NCBI GenBank assembly: GCA_019649035.1 | Contig: BMAT01008649.1 | Span: forward strand, 13,420 to 36,712 | From: Elysia marginata | Taxonomy: Eukaryota > Mollusca > Gastropoda > Plakobranchidae | DNA length: 23,293 nucleotides | Reading direction: 5' to 3' | Shown: one piece after another, positions 12,101-21,823 of the stretch | Numbering within the stretch: position 1 is the first letter of the stretch | How the letters are laid out: each line of letters opens with the position of its first letter | Translations under genes and position numbers: made by a program | The notes under the pieces: generated by a model | The model's database searches: none | What the model was told of the DNA's origin: nothing | The model's input: the letters and a program-made list of their open reading frames with translations, nothing else

Positions 12101-15100
12101 GTCACAGCCTACCAGCAGTTCTAATGCAACCCCCCCTGTGAAGACTTCACCTTTAGATGAATTTTACAGCTATTCAGATGCATCTGTTCATCCAAAACAA
12201 ACCAAAGAAAGCCAAAGCCCAGGTCAGCCTGTCAGTGAAACAACAGTTGCGTTGCAAAAAATGTTACCAGAAATGTTTATTCCAGCAGCGTATGAGCAGA
12301 AGTGTAAAGAAATCTTGAAAGCGTTTTCCCCAAAGAAACCAACAAGGGAACAAAAATCTCTGCTGCCTGTTGAGGATGAGGAGTCAAACGATGCCGATGA
12401 TATGCCAGTTCCCACAGAATCTGTTGGACCAATTAAGCATTCAAGAGCATTTTCAATCTTATCTCAACAGCAGGAAACCCCAAGCACAGGCTTGCTCAGT
12501 CAGAGACCTGGAGAAATGTCTTCAGTTGAGAGATTAAAAGAGATTCTGGCAACTGTGAAAAGAAATGCTAAGATCACGCGTGGAATTGAGGCACAAACAT
12601 TACAAAGCTCATCTGAGATTCAAGCTACAAATCAGGCCATAAAATCAGAAGGCAATGGTCAGCTGCTGCCTACTGAGAATAATTTTGTGCAAGAGACCGA
12701 AACAAATCACCATCCTCATATGGAAGATCAAGTTATGTCTCCAGGGCCAAGCCCCGCCCCTCTACCTATGACCACAAAAGCTTCTGAGCTGCCTGGTCTC
12801 TCGAGCACTTCACAAATCATTGACCAGTTGGTACAAAAAATTGGTGTAGAGGGAATTTCACTGCAAAATTTGACCTCTGTTGATTCGCTTAAAAAAGTAT
12901 TGAGCCACTTGACAGAGAAAATACATGCAAGTGCTTCAGAAAGTGATACAAAAAGCCCAGAGAAGTTTGTTGCGCTGAAATCACCCATGTTGGATTCAGA
13001 GGAAAAGAGACCTCCTGTAATATCCCTCAAGAAGATTTTCCAGTCATCTGATCTAGGGCATGATTCTGAAGATGATGTGAAAACAGCATCAGGGATGTTA
13101 AGAGGCAATCGAGTAGACAGTAATTATTTGAAACAGCATCTAGGGTGTGATTTTGAAGATGATGTTAAAACTGCATCAGAGGTGTTAAGAGGCAATCGAC
13201 TAGACCGAAATGATTTGGAACAGCATGCAGGACAGCTCACTTACTCATCTGGCATAGAAAACAGAAATAACAAATGTACCTTAAAATCTACAGTACAAAC
13301 CTTAGCAAGTGGGAAAAACTTGATGATTTTTGAGCATGGTCATTCAGCTAGTAGTATGACAGATGAAAAAGAGTTGACAAAAACGAGGCTAATTGAGGGG
13401 GTGGATGTTGAGAGTACTGGTGCCTGCAACAATGGCAATCAAACACATAAATCTGACAAAACTGTGGTCAAACTAAATGATGGCAATAGTACTAGTTCTC
13501 GCCTTGTCAGGGAAGATGATACCGGTGGGCTGTGCATAAAGGTTTCAAATTCAAGAAGCTCTGAGAATGCTAGTAAGACATGGGTGCGGAGTCAATCTTC
13601 AGCAGAGGACATTGAGCCAAAGTCAGAGGAAGCAAAAAGTGCCATTAAAAGTGATTCAAAGCTTACTGAAATCTCTAAGATTGAAAGTTCAGATTCCAGA
13701 GTAGTTGTCATTGAAAGTTCCTCCTCTGCCTGTGACTCTCCAGTGGTGACAGGACCCCCGACGCAATCCAGCAGCAATTTGTCAGTTACTGTCAGGAAAG
13801 ATGGGAAAGTTTATCTGTCAGATGTGCCTATGGATGTTTTGGCCTTTGCAAGGGATAAAATACTGGATCAAATTAATGAGCTCATAGATGATGCTGAAAA
13901 TGATACTAACACTGACGCTAAAGGCAAGGATGAAGATAGTGTTGATGCTAATCTTGAGAGCTACCTTCAAACAACAATTGGGAAAGAAACACCACAATAC
14001 ACAATTGTGGACTCAGAGGCTCAAGAAGTTGACAATGACACCGAAGATGGAGAGATAAAAGATAATGACGAGGATGAACTGTCAGATGCCACCATTTGTA
14101 GAGATGAGCCAGACCTTGATGTTAACACATCTGGTATTAACAAAGATGTTGACCATGAAATTTCACAAAGTGTGAATATAAGTTCCCAAGTTTACCACGA
14201 TAAAAAAAATAGCAACATTATTGAAGTGAGTTCTGAAAGTGATAGAGATGTATTAGATGAGCCCATGGATAGAAAAACAACAAGAGGTGTTTTTTGCAAG
14301 AAAGGTTTTGGACCTCTTAAGTTGTCACCATCATACATTGAAAGTTGTAAAAAGAAATTGAAGAAAAAGAAACACAGACGGAAAAGCAAAAGTAAAATTG
14401 ATGAGGGAGTTAATGATTTGACCGTAGACGATGACCTGAAATACAGTGACATTTCAGAAGCAAGCAATGGTAGTGAAGATATGGACAGCCAACTTCAACA
14501 CGCTGTTACTTCTCCGTTAAGAACTCAGATATCAAGCACTGGATCTCCACCTTCTACCGCAAATAAAGTGTTAGATCTGAACACTGCAAAGTCTTCAGGA
14601 GTTTCCAAGAATACTAAACCAAAGAAAAGAAAGAAAAGCTGGTCTGGGAGGCAAGTGCAACTAGTGGAAGAAAACACTTTGGAAAAAGCCGATACCAGTG
14701 TTGTGAATGATAATGATTTGTTAGTAGCAATAGCTGATTCATCCTCTGATTGGAGCAAACATTTCAAATCAACTTCAACAAAGCGCAAATTATTGCACTG
14801 CTTGGAAAAACGAATCAGCGCCCTTAAAGAAGGTAAGGGGAGTACATATGCTCAACCATCAGAGTTGTCACGTTCAGATATGAGTCCTGATAAAGTAAGT
14901 AGTTCAGTCTCTGAAAGGGTAGTCGCATCGGTTTTTGGAAACAATGAAAGAGACTCAGATGCTTCACCACCATCAGAAAAAAAAGTTGTATCTAAGGTTT
15001 GTAGTGTCATATTACGCCCTGAAACTTTAGATATGCCGAAGAGCTATGCTCGCAAATCTCCAAAAACTATCCTTGAGAAAGATGCAGAAAAAGACCAGAC

Positions 15101-18100
15101 CAAAAAAGTTATCCCGGCATATTCTAGTAGTGCAAAACTCGAAGACAATAGATCTTTATTCAGAGATTGTAGCAAGAGGAAAAGAAGTGTATCACCTTTT
15201 TTACAGTCCAAACCAAACAAAAATGTTAGTCCAAAGTCTGCAAGAGTTAAGAAATCAAGAGCGAGCAGATCGTCATCAAGGGGCAAAAGCAGAAGAGACA
15301 GGAGCCCCTCATTAGAGTGTAAGAAAAGGTCAAAAAGCCCTGTACATTTTAGACTCAAGAAATTTAGACGCAGTAGATCTCCATCCAGAGATTACAATAG
15401 AAGGCACCGCTCAAGATCTGGGAGCATATCGCCACCTAAATACAATAATAAAAGGGGACATCGTGGTCATTCAGATAGGAACCGCAGCCCATCAAGTCTT
15501 GAAAGGAGGAGATATAGTAGATACAGCAGAGATCTGTCACCGGCTGCGAAAAAAAAGAGAGCTAACAGCCCTCGAAGATCTTCATCACGCTCTCTGACTC
15601 CAGATATAGATCTTGCTGCCACCACTAAAAAACGCAGGCTTTACAGACGCTACTCTGGTGAAAAATCACCTTCACCGTGCAAAAAGTTCAATAATGAGTT
15701 AGATTATTACACTTTAAGACAGCCTTGTCGAGAGAAAAGCCCTGTGTGGAAAGACTTGCCGAGTTTGAACTTTAGCAGCTCTGATAAACAAGCAGTGGAG
15801 GGAACAACCAGTAAAACTGTTGATTACTTAGGTCTAGATTATTTCACCACCAAGAGGAGGAGAAGTGAAGCGTCTAGTTCAATGGTGGATGAAAGAAGAG
15901 ATAGTCGAGTAGTAAAGTTAAACACACCAGAGAAAAAACTCTCAGAGTTTGAGGAGCTTATGAACGAATATGAAAGGGATCGTCATCGCAAACAAAACAT
16001 TTGCAATGTCACAATAGAACAGTTAATTATGAGTCACTATGGAACAATTGTCACTAAGGAAGTAAAAGATGCCTTTCCGTTGTCCTTTGAAACGTCTATA
16101 ACCCATGATAGTAAAGGATGCCTAAGGGCTGAAGAAGACATGTGCAAGTTTGGAAAAATGGTTCTGGAGGCATACGGCGTGGCAACAAATTTTTCAGACA
16201 ATCCAGTTGGCACAGCTAGTATTGATTTTAGAAGCAGGTGTTTTGATGAAGAATGTGGAGAAAACCAGCTGCAAGAATTTTCCGACCATCAGATCCTTTT
16301 GGAGGTAAATGTTATTAAACAGTGTCAAGCTATTCTACATGCAAATGATGCACACTCAGTTGAGCCATCAACAGAAGAAATGCTGAAACAGAAAAATCTG
16401 GAGCAAGTCAGCCTAAAGGCAAAACTTCTTCTTATGGAGGATGATCGAGAAAATGTCAGCTCACAAGAATTGAAAGAAGTTAAGAGCAAATTAGACATTG
16501 TTGAGGAGGAATTCTTGGTTTTGATGCAAGCTTGTGTCAGGCAAAAACAACTGCAAGCCAGCAAAGATCTCCCTGAGCCAGATCTGCCTGAAGTATTACG
16601 AGTATCAACAGCCGATTTCCAGTTCTGTCAGTCCTTGCATCCAATGCAGGACGGTAAGGAGAAAGCAGACCTTGAGGCTCTGCTCGACCAAGTGGCTGGA
16701 GACATTCTGGAGTTGTACAAGTGCCCTGACTTTGGCCGTGCCCACTTTAGAGTTCCTGACTTGCTTTTGCTGCATGAAGAGAAGCGAGGCTTGTATGCTG
16801 TGTGTGGCACACCGCTCATCCTTCATTCACCAATGCCCAGGGGTGCATTCCTTTCTCTACTGACCATGAGACAAAAGCTGGAATCCTTGGGGTCCCAAAT
16901 GAGGGACTCTGCTGAAGGAAAGAGACTGCTTACAGCGGTGAGTACGAGTCAGTCTGAACAGTTTGTCACATTTAAAGATTGATTTTACTTACAGTACCTT
17001 TGGAATTCCAAAATAAGGACAGTTTATCGGCCTTAGTCAATCCCCATGGGAGATTGCGTATGACATTGACTTAGATGAAAAACTGAGTTATGTGCAAGTC
17101 CCTGTGGTAGCTAATAGCTCTCACTCTGTCTTGTCTGAGGTCTCCCGCTTTTTTATGTTTTCTGTAAACTAGCAGACAGTTATGTATGTAAAGCTTTCAA
17201 TATCTTTTTTTTCTATATTTTTCTTTGTAAGTTCAGCATAAATAAAACTCACATATGAAAACATGGTAATTACGACAAAGAAGAAGTAACGGAATCCTGA
17301 TAAAGTCAACAGCTTGGGACCGCAAAAATTTGTTGACTCTAAGCAAGGGTTAACTTTAATCATTGCAAAAATATAAAGAGATACAAAATGGGACTACAAA
17401 ATGGTGTTGACTTTAAACGAGAGCTTCCCTTAAGGGTATTGACTTTAAGTGGATTCCACCGTTGCATTTTTCTTTTTTGAGATGCACTACATTATGAATT
17501 ATGACATGCAACCACCATTTGTAAATTTCAGCGATCAGAAACTTTATCAAAGTATGTGGATGAGGTGAAACGAGCCAGAGTTAACAAGTTGAGAGACAGA
17601 ATGAAACAGTTTACCAGATGTTCTGATTTCCTGGAGAAAGTCCTTGGGTCAGATGGACTAAGAAAACTGAGAGTTTTCGAGACATATAAAGGAGCTTTGC
17701 GATGGCACTTTAGGTTCTTGGATCAAGAATTTGTAAGTTTTTAACTCTTTTTGTTTAAAAGTCAGACATAAATATGGTGAACTCACCGCCATTTCACAAA
17801 CCATCATTGATGCTAAGCAGGCATTTTGAGGCCTGAGAGCTGCTTGTAATTCCATCTCCAATTTTGGCCAAATCAACAATAGCATGCTCAATCGGAAAGC
17901 CTTAGTGTATTTTTATAGCTGACAAAAGAAATAAACGGCATTCAGCCTCTCTGCAAAGATATCATCATTTTAAAAAGCAGTTTTTATAAGCGGACAAAGG
18001 TAGATTCAAATTTTCGAACATGCACAATTTTCTCAAAAGTAGGAAAAATGGAGATGGAATAAAGCAGTTCTTAGGCAACGATTTGTACTGTATTTGATAG

Positions 18101-18428
18101 CATTGGCGATAATGCCCTCTCTTACACTATGTGGTCTTAAAAATGGCAACTCATACATAAGACAGCTTGAGAAATAGGGAGAATCTGTGAAGAATTATTA
18201 TTAAAGTTGTTTATCTAATGTCGTATTCTTAAGCACAACAGACAGTGAAATGAAATTTATGTGGAAATATTAACAAAGGATTAATAAACACATTGCAGTT
18301 TCATCTGTTGTCAAGACGATATAATACATTGTATAACCATATTAAATAAGTAATCAGAAGCCCTGTCTTTTTCTTTCGAATAATCAGTTTCTGTTTGTTT
18401 GTTGATTTTTTTCCAGCAATGTTATTAA
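3043..18428 (+). CDS. Giant DUF3715 (TASOR/TEX15-like) nuclear protein, 5'-partial, 6 exons in window
   Basis: Spliced model: 3043-3143, 4223-4372, 4909-7944, 8568-16937, 17532-17732, 18417-18428. Every junction has consensus AG acceptors and GT donors, all introns here are phase 0, and the product is at least 3,955 residues (residue 1 = first complete codon at 3045). Residues 1-116 match the DUF3715 pattern as I know it: L-G-V-Y-L-S-R-Y, then a G-K-x-K-S-L step, P-T-P-x-Y-D-x-H-I-S, Y-L-Y-E-Y and R-P-R-Q-x-x-P-x-A. Family members TASOR and TEX15 act in chromatin-based or germline silencing of retroelements; TASOR's PARP-like fold is catalytically inactive. The rest is largely disordered: proline run near 122, two DPRL motifs (316, 336), Lys/Glu-rich 1623-1720, Tyr-rich 2074-2277, tandem duplication 2591-2648, basic NLS-like clusters near 3022 and 3113, RS domain 3297-3440, helical C-terminal region from about 3548. 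The start codon and N-terminal half of DUF3715 lie upstream, probably outside the window. Function is inferred from family; orthology is unresolved. Confidence 0.85.
3144..4222 (+). other. Intron A-B (1,079 bp)
   Basis: GTGAGA to CTACTAG. It has a G-rich purine tract at 3193-3215 (GGAGGAGGGGGTGGGAGGAGG), a low-complexity TA-rich part at 3540-3660 and an AAGATAAGATACGATA motif at 3473-3488 that resembles the tail of a minus-strand LINE. No coding segment is supported. Confidence 0.7.
4223..4372 (+). CDS. Exon B: DUF3715 segment
   Basis: The acceptor is CCATCCTACTAG ending at 4222; the donor GAT|GTAAGT starts at 4373. It is exactly 50 codons in phase 0. It begins YFAGKCKSL, continuing the strand begun in exon A, and contains the family-like P-T-P-x-Y-D-x-H-I-S motif. 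A second AG at 4231-4232 (TTTTGCAG) would shift the frame by one, so the upstream acceptor is required. The open frame runs on into the intron to a stop at 4484-4486, so intron retention would truncate the protein. Confidence 0.8.
4373..4908 (+). other. Intron B-C (536 bp)
   Basis: GTAAGT to CTCTACAG. AT-rich with a GAATGAATAAA-type tract at 4700-4732. Nothing else is recognised. Confidence 0.75.
4909..7944 (+). CDS. Exon C: end of DUF3715 plus 900-residue disordered region
   Basis: The acceptor CCTCTACAG ends at 4908; the donor GAG|GTAAGG starts at 7945. The exon is 3,036 bp, 1,012 codons, phase 0 at both ends. Its first 33 codons finish DUF3715 (IYLYEYDEECEPVKRPRQ, then a LPHAIIKV strand). 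The TTG at 4966 is only an internal Leu codon, not a start, because the frame is open back to the acceptor. After that comes low-complexity, Ser/Lys/Pro-rich sequence with PPPPP at 5023-5037, DPRLAR/DPRLAK at 5605 and 5665, two QFQSPV repeats near 6088 and 6139, short predicted helices (NVLRGFVDGTI, VKGLLKGFQKGL) and a hydrophobic PPPLPLIPFLV patch near 7075. I know no named domain for this part. Confidence 0.85.
7945..8567 (+). other. Intron C-D (623 bp)
   Basis: GTAAGG to CTCCTCAG, AT-rich, with a stop at 7987-7989 if retained. It joins GAG (Glu) to GCA (Ala) in phase 0. No repeat or gene is seen. Confidence 0.8.
8568..16937 (+). CDS. Exon D: 8.37-kb exon, disordered core, RS domain, C-terminal region
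   Basis: The acceptor CTTCTCCTCAG ends at 8567; the donor GCG|GTGAGT starts at 16938. The exon is 8,370 bp, 2,790 codons without a stop, phase 0 at both ends. The GTG at 8634 is an internal Val; the frame is open from the acceptor (ALNENYPLNSCLECEKL). Regions in order: Ser/Thr/Asn-rich; Lys/Glu/Arg-rich about 9540-10450; acidic D-S-D-E-E followed by a KK-rich stretch near 10938-11005; Tyr/Asn/Gly/Ser-rich 11502-12111; tandem duplication 13053-13226; acidic EDGEI patch near 14045; basic NLS-like clusters near 14347 and 14620; RS domain 15172-15600; ordered, helical region from 15925 to the end. The coding strand is adenine-rich. Confidence 0.88.
11502..12111 (+). other. Tyr/Asn/Ser/Gly-rich prion-like segment in exon D
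   Basis: Roughly residues 2074-2277 are rich in Tyr, with Asn, Ser, Gly, Asp and scattered Trp and Phe (for example YTDYDVTDPSYYSYENND, YEESYNYKNDSYSS, DYDDYW). Spaced aromatics in a polar background are the sticker-and-spacer pattern of condensate-forming low-complexity domains. It differs sharply from the Lys/Glu-rich and RS segments on either side. Confidence 0.6.
13053..13226 (+). repeat. 87-bp in-frame tandem duplication in exon D
   Basis: Two adjacent 87-bp units, 13053-13139 and 13140-13226, differ at 12 positions by my count (about 86% identical). Each encodes 29 residues with the pattern LG-x-D-x-EDDVKTAS-x-x-LRGNR-x-D-x-x-x-L-x-QH. Frame is preserved, so this is a protein-level repeat from a local duplication old enough to have diverged. 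Confidence 0.9.
15172..15600 (+). other. RS-type (Arg/Ser) domain in exon D
   Basis: About 140 codons are dominated by Arg, Ser, Lys and Pro, with many RS, RSRS, SP and RRS steps (for example RASRSSSRGKSRRDRSPS and RRHRSRSGSISPP). This is the composition of RS domains of SR and SR-like proteins, which are phosphorylated by SRPK/CLK kinases and target nuclear speckles or RNA-protein condensates. I do not know an RS domain in vertebrate TASOR or TEX15, so its presence here is unusual. The function is inferred from composition only. Confidence 0.75.
16938..17531 (+). other. Intron D-E (594 bp), holding a decayed TIR element
   Basis: GTGAGT to AAATTTCAG. Most of the intron (about 16990-17461) has repeated AGTCAA/TTGACT motifs in both orientations and a right end GTGGATTCCACCG (17449-17461), resembling the TIR element at 21425-21724. 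The retained frame stops at 16980-16982. Confidence 0.75.
16990..17461. mobile_element. Decayed TIR element in intron D-E
   Basis: The right part reads GGTGTTGACTTTAAACGAG (17403-17421), then TTGACTTTAAGTGGATTCCA up to 17458. Eleven bases, GGTGTTGACTT, are identical to the right end of the MITE at 21701-21711. The left part has CTTAGTCAATCCCCATGGG (17032-17050), roughly the inverse of the right end. Borders are uncertain and no TA duplication is clear. Confidence 0.35.
17532..17732 (+). CDS. Exon E: C-terminal helical segment
   Basis: The acceptor GTAAATTTCAG ends at 17531; the donor TTT|GTAAGT starts at 17733. It is 67 codons, phase 0. The peptide begins RSETLSKYVDEVKRARVNK and looks amphipathic and helical, with alternating hydrophobic and Lys/Arg residues, and ends RWHFRFLDQEF. 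It continues the ordered region that ends exon D. The GTG at 17556 is internal, not a start. Its restrained, non-repetitive composition contrasts with the low-complexity core. Confidence 0.75.
17733..18416 (+). other. Intron E-F (684 bp)
   Basis: GTAAGT to TTTTTTCCAG with a long pyrimidine tract. I see no repeat or coding segment in it. Confidence 0.6.
18417..18428 (+). CDS. Exon F: last three codons and stop (tentative)
   Basis: A strong polypyrimidine tract and TTTTTTCCAG end at 18416. In phase 0 the exon reads Gln-Cys-Tyr-TAA, giving a C-terminus EFQCY. The splice site looks good, but the very short coding part makes the assignment uncertain. The two other frames stay open through this segment to a possible donor (AAG|GTAAAC) at 18466. 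A different exon E donor, or a later terminal exon (for example an acceptor TTCATCAG ending at 19074 followed by 21 open codons), cannot be excluded. Confidence 0.5.
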   Translation, partial: QCY

Positions 18429-18941
18429 AAGAAGACACAGACTTCAGTCAACCTCTAATGTTAAGGTAAACAATTTTTTTTCTGTTTTATTGTTATTTTT
18501 TTCAGTTGAGTGAAAAGTAACTGGATAAATTACGAGAGAGTCCATGTCTTTCTCTAATTTTTATTTTTATTGCTATTGGTTTGTAGGACCAAAGCAGAGC
18601 ACAACTTCTCTAGTGATGCAACTTGTAAAAGAACGATTCTGTTTTCTTCTTCAGTCTTAAATATTTCCCGCTTTGAACCCAGGTTATAAAAGAGAACCTT
18701 GCGTTTGTGTTAAAGCAATGAACGTAGTAAAGTCACGCAAGACCCACAACTACCATAAAAAAAGCCAGCGCTTCATGTTATAGTCATGGCAATGGCAAGT
18801 GTTTTTTGTTTTACCTTTTTTTTTAAATGTACATTCAGGACATCAGAATATTTTATAAAAAGTAAAGAAATCCTTGGCCAGTCTAGACCTCAAATGAATT
18901 TATCTTATTAATAAGACTTTCACCATTTGCATATCTCTGCA

Positions 18942-18972
18942 CCCCCCCCCCCTCTTCCTCTCTCTCTCTCTT
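18942..18972. repeat. Poly-C and CT low-complexity tract
   Basis: Eleven consecutive C are followed by TCTTCC and a (CT)n run. A simple polypyrimidine tract in the 3' UTR. Confidence 0.85.
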
Positions 18973-21029
18973 GCACATATCCACTTTCTCAGACTTGCCA
19001 ACAGATAAGATCCTCAATTTTTTTTACTTTTTGTTCCGAAAATGTATAATGTTTTTTTATTCCTTATTCATCAGGCAGAAGGACATCAAATTCCCTTATA
19101 TGTCAAGATGACTGCAATTCTGTGCTTCAGAAGAGCCTAAAGAATATAGGCTCCACTCGTACATGACAGTATATATGTATGGTTTTTAGCATAATCTTTT
19201 TCTTTCATTGATTTTGTGTTTTCTTCACTTTTTAAAAAAATCTTGGACTTCATCATTTTTATGTTTAGTTGACTGAAATAGAAATGAAAGCCTGAGGTTC
19301 CTAATTGTTGTTAAGATATATTTGATTGGAACTGAGTGATAGAAGTATAGTTGACATTTATTGCATTGTCTAAAGGAAGAAAATATTGTGTTCATAGTTT
19401 TTGTATGTTGTAGGATTCTCTATGTAGCCAGGACAACCAACTTTTCTATAGAATTAAGAATATAGGGATTACAATTTATTTCCGGAACTGGACAGCTCAT
19501 TCAACAACAACAACAAAAAAACACAACAAAAAACAGGAAGTTCCAGCTGTTCACCGCTGCCAAATGTGAGCTGCTAGATCTGTACTTCAATAATAATAGC
19601 CTACACCTAAAACGGTAAAAAAACCAACTGGTTTTAAAGCAAAAAACAGAATTATGCCTTTGTTAGATTCGGGGCTCCTTTGTATCATTTCACAGGCCAA
19701 CTGAACAGTTTTCTCTTCATTTATTACCAGGAAAAATTTGTGATCCTCTTAAAACTTTTTTTAGCAGCAGGAAGAAATGCAAATCGGTCAAGTAAATCAA
19801 CTTGTGCCCCACTTTCACTGTAATCCCCTATAGGTTCCATATTAGGAATTATCTCACTTGAACTTATAATTATAAAGAAAATACTATTGTATTACAGCAT
19901 TAAAAATACAACGCCGATAAATCATTATACATTTACATGTAAAACACACAAAAGACCATGTGCTTGATTTTTAATGGGTATTGTATTAAAGTGAATGACA
20001 TGAGCTGTGGCATTCAAAGAGGTCACAACACCATCTCAAAACCCTCAGCTCCATCTGCTAATGCAATAACATAGGATTTTAAAAAATGTGTATTAGGTCT
20101 TTATTTCTTGCAACCAGTCACATTTCAAGCTGTTGGTATTGTGAACAATGCAATTTTCTGAGTTTCCGAATGTTAAAAATGGTATGAAATTATCAGAATT
20201 TTCAAGAAAAAGATTGTAGGACTTCTTTTGATTCAAAATATGTAGAGAAAAGAATAAATTTATTTAAATTTTCTTTGAAAATGCAATTTCTTAAATTAAA
20301 TTTCTGATATCCAACTGATTTGGGCTGCTCTCGAGACAGGTAACTTTGTCAGGTTTTATCAACACAGTGTGGTCTAGTGGAGTTTATTCGAAGTAGGATT
20401 TAAAAATGAAACTCTGAAGGCATCCCTGTTTTATTTTTCTATATTATTTTTGTTATGGTCAAAGCCAGCTTTTAAATTGACCAAAAGAATTTTGATCCCA
20501 AAATTTTGTAAACAATCTAGTTTCTATTGCAAGAAAGATGTGAATGTATGTTACTTTTTGATTGGACAAGATAAAACACTACACAGCAAAGCAAGACAAA
20601 AAATGATGTAATGACTAAAAAAATTATATTTAGCTCCTTTGCACAAGATTGACACTGCTCAATCACTGTATGAGATTGCTGCCCTTTAACTACAAGATAT
20701 TTGTACTTGTGCGTACTTTTTTCATGTTATATATATTTTACCCAAAATTTGCCAAGTCTCAGCCCTTACCCTATTTTTTTTTTTTTTTTGCTCAGCATTT
20801 CTTTAACTAATTTTGCAGGCACCATTGGTGTTATTAGCATTTTATAAGATCTTTATTCTGTTAGTTGCACCCTAAATGTTTTTTTTTCTGTGTATTAATG
20901 TCTCATTTATTTAAATAAATTTCTTTACTTTTGTTAATTTTTTTCTTTTTAACATGATTCTAAAAAGAATAATTATTCCTGCAACAAAACAAATTACTTT
21001 TAGTCTTGCAACATAAATCATTCCATTTC

Positions 21030-21219
21030 TATCACAGACTACAGAAGTTAAGTCTGGATATTTCGAACTCAACAAGAAAAAAGTAAAAGTTTGAATCATC
21101 CAATGTTTGAATTATCAGTTTAAATTACAAATGAGGGATGAAATGAGTAATCTGAGTACATTTCAAATGAAAAAAGTATTCAAATTATTCAGGATTGATG
21201 ATTTATTTGGGCTCCACTG
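21030..21219. mobile_element. Right end of a pogo/Tigger-like element
   Basis: Read on the minus strand from 21219 the sequence starts CAGTGGAGCCCAAATAAATC and carries repeated ATAATT-C/T-GAA and TTCAAAC motifs, typical of subterminal repeats in Tigger-type elements. A possible left end, TAGTGGAGTTTATTCGAAG near 20376, would make an 844-bp element, but the match is weak. Confidence 0.4.
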
Positions 21220-21424
21220 TTATAAGAATTTTTTAGAGCTCATTATTCTAAAATGACATACCGAAATATATCATATCCTGTGTTGTTATTTTATATAGCC
21301 ATAGCAAATCAAATGCCACATAAGTGTTCAACAGAGATGGATTGGCAAAGGCTTTTGCCGATAGTCTTCCATATTACATATACTTGGAAGTAAAGTGTAA
21401 ATGTATGTACTTAATTAAAAACTA

Positions 21425-21724
21425 CAATGGAATCTCTCTGAAAGTCAACACCATCTGCTATCCTCTTGTGGCTGTCTTCCTTTTTACCTTCATATTTTTT
21501 TGTTATGATGAATAAGATACTTTCAGTTTCATTAAAAAAATGATAACTGAACAATTCTAAGCTTACAAGAAGCGGTGTTGTGATGTAATAATAATTTAAT
21601 TCACTCTCTATAAATGTTTGCATCTAACCTGGTTTAGTGTTCCTACTGAAAGGAACTAATTAGTCAAGTCTTGCTCAAAACCAGCCTTTCTTAGTCTTTT
21701 GGTGTTGACTTCATGAATTCACTG
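21425..21724. mobile_element. 300-bp MITE with TIRs and TA duplication
   Basis: The left end CAATGGAATC...GAAAGTCAACACC (21425-21452) and the inverse of the right end CAGTGAATTCATGAAGTCAA, then CACC (21724 back to 21701), are imperfect TIRs sharing GAAGTCAACACC-type inner ends. TA lies directly outside both ends (21423-21424 and 21725-21726). Size, TIRs and TA duplication fit a non-autonomous Tc1/mariner-pogo superfamily element. No transposase is present. It lies in the presumed 3' UTR. Confidence 0.75.
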
Positions 21725-21823
21725 TATAGTGTATGTAGATATTTGATGAACTTGCCCACTCACAGAAATAAGCTACAAACAATATCACCCTGTATAAATT
21801 GTTACGCCAATTTTGTATTTTCC

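Larger units (their letters stand above)
15925..17732 (+). other. Ordered C-terminal region of the giant protein
   Basis: Spanning the end of exon D and exon E (about residues 3548-3952), the composition becomes mixed hydrophobic and charged, with Cys, Trp and aromatic residues. It contains a heptad-like helical stretch at about 16411-16530 (KAKLLLMED and KLDIVEEEFLVLMQA) and a Leu-rich segment at 16671-16736. It probably folds. TEX15 carries its own C-terminal domain and TASOR has C-terminal partner-binding domains, but I cannot match this region to either by eye. Confidence 0.5.

Noticed and set aside
8634..16982. A separate 2,782-codon gene starting at 8634
   Set aside because: GTG at 8634 is internal. 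The frame is open back to the acceptor at 8567 in the same phase as the previous exon, and the 3' end passes a GTGAGT donor at 16938.
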